64,000 bases of DNA from SYAC01 sp046048055 (GTDB taxonomy: Bacteria; Planctomycetota; Phycisphaerae; Phycisphaerales; SM1A02), in assembly GCA_046048055.1 (NCBI GenBank), contig JBJOGW010000091.1, positions 37,936 through 101,935 on the forward strand, given 5' to 3'. Under the pieces are notes generated by a model. The model was given only the letters and a program-made list of their open reading frames with translations, made no database searches and was not told where the DNA came from. A program made the position numbers and the translations under genes. Below, piece after piece: positions 63,937-64,000 of the stretch; the stretch's first letter is position 1, and every line of letters starts with the position of its first letter.

Positions 63937-64000
63937 GCCGAGCGCAGCGAGAGACCAATCCACCCAAGCAGGATGGCCCATGCCGAGCGGAGCGAGAAGC
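63937..64000. repeat. Direct repeat GCCGAGCGCAGCGAGA / GCCGAGCGGAGCGAGA
   Basis: Two near-identical copies begin at 63937 and 63982 (45 bp apart) and differ at one base in the first 16. The second runs into the right edge, so the array may continue outside the window. Confidence 0.6.

Larger units (their letters stand above)
63580..64000. other. 421-bp right-end stretch without a convincing gene
   Basis: Short open frames here are GC-skewed shadows with no family resemblance. Visible are stems GCCCGCT/AGCGGGC (63616-63622 with 63626-63632) and GCCGCCTGA/TCAGGCGGC (63674-63682 with 63686-63694), a run of ten C (63775-63784), a C/A-rich tract (63876-63905), and a 13-base GCCGAGCGNAGCGAGA-like direct repeat at 63937-63956 and 63982-64000. 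The first part is probably the leader and promoter of the sorting-tail gene. Confidence 0.5.

Noticed and set aside
63785..63967. A 60-codon frame at the right end
   Set aside because: No ribosome site and no domain; it runs through the repeat and C/A-rich tract.

Overview
The window is about 64 kb of GC-rich bacterial chromosome that is almost completely filled with genes. The content fits a Planctomycetota member, most likely Phycisphaerae-like: an alternative complex III (ActABCDEF) respiratory operon, a futalosine-pathway menaquinone gene (mqnE), a TatC with an enlarged periplasmic loop, secreted proteins ending in PAPG..ALL..RRRR sorting tails, a dockerin-like secreted nuclease, and many overlapping gene ends. 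The taxonomic call is inferred from gene content and was not tested by phylogeny.

Region 1 (1-15.5 kb): the tail of a probable ctaB and a DUF3179 membrane protein lie on the + strand. Facing them is a 13-gene minus-strand respiratory operon that starts at 15468: actA-actB-actC-actD-actE-actF, a small membrane protein, a SCO copper chaperone, and a caa3-type oxidase (subunit II fused to cytochrome c, A2-type subunit I with a YSHPAVY motif, two subunit III-type proteins and a subunit IV). Together these would move electrons from menaquinol through ACIII to an oxygen reductase. A promoter (TTGACG, 18 nt, TACCAT) followed at once by a 9-bp inverted repeat precedes the operon.

Region 2 (15.6-24.9 kb): five coupled + strand genes encode a PTS EIIA-like protein, a PII-like protein, two antiporter-like membrane proteins and TatD. 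They are followed by tatC, tadA and a secreted sorting-tail protein. truD, a HAD hydrolase and a bifunctional-nuclease-family protein run on the minus strand. The EIIA/PII/antiporter cluster is my best candidate for an under-described regulated transport system.

Region 3 (25-34.3 kb): metK, an rsmB-type methyltransferase, a second lone EIIA and a zinc-finger-less DnaJ on +; hpt and gatB on minus; two cyclophilins facing each other; an internally duplicated secreted protein; tRNA-Cys(GCA).

Region 4 (34.3-43.9 kb): a secreted nuclease with two dockerin-like repeats, an active/inactive M16 peptidase pair, mqnE, a 412-bp intergenic stretch with four inverted repeats, murJ and a small lipoprotein.

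Region 5 (43.9-55.7 kb): a probable minus-strand operon nadC-birA-hypothetical-hypothetical-parA-FAD oxidoreductase, then HIT protein, glutamate dehydrogenase, a CBM9-like lipoprotein and pyruvate phosphate dikinase.

Region 6 (55.8-64 kb): pabB, a PilZ-like protein, a lipoprotein, hypothetical proteins, a candidate leader/attenuator with a clear intrinsic terminator (60136-60161), a large secreted protein with an acidic tail, and a second sorting-tail protein with a strong terminator. The last 420 bp hold no convincing gene. No CRISPR array, insertion sequence, rRNA or prophage was seen.
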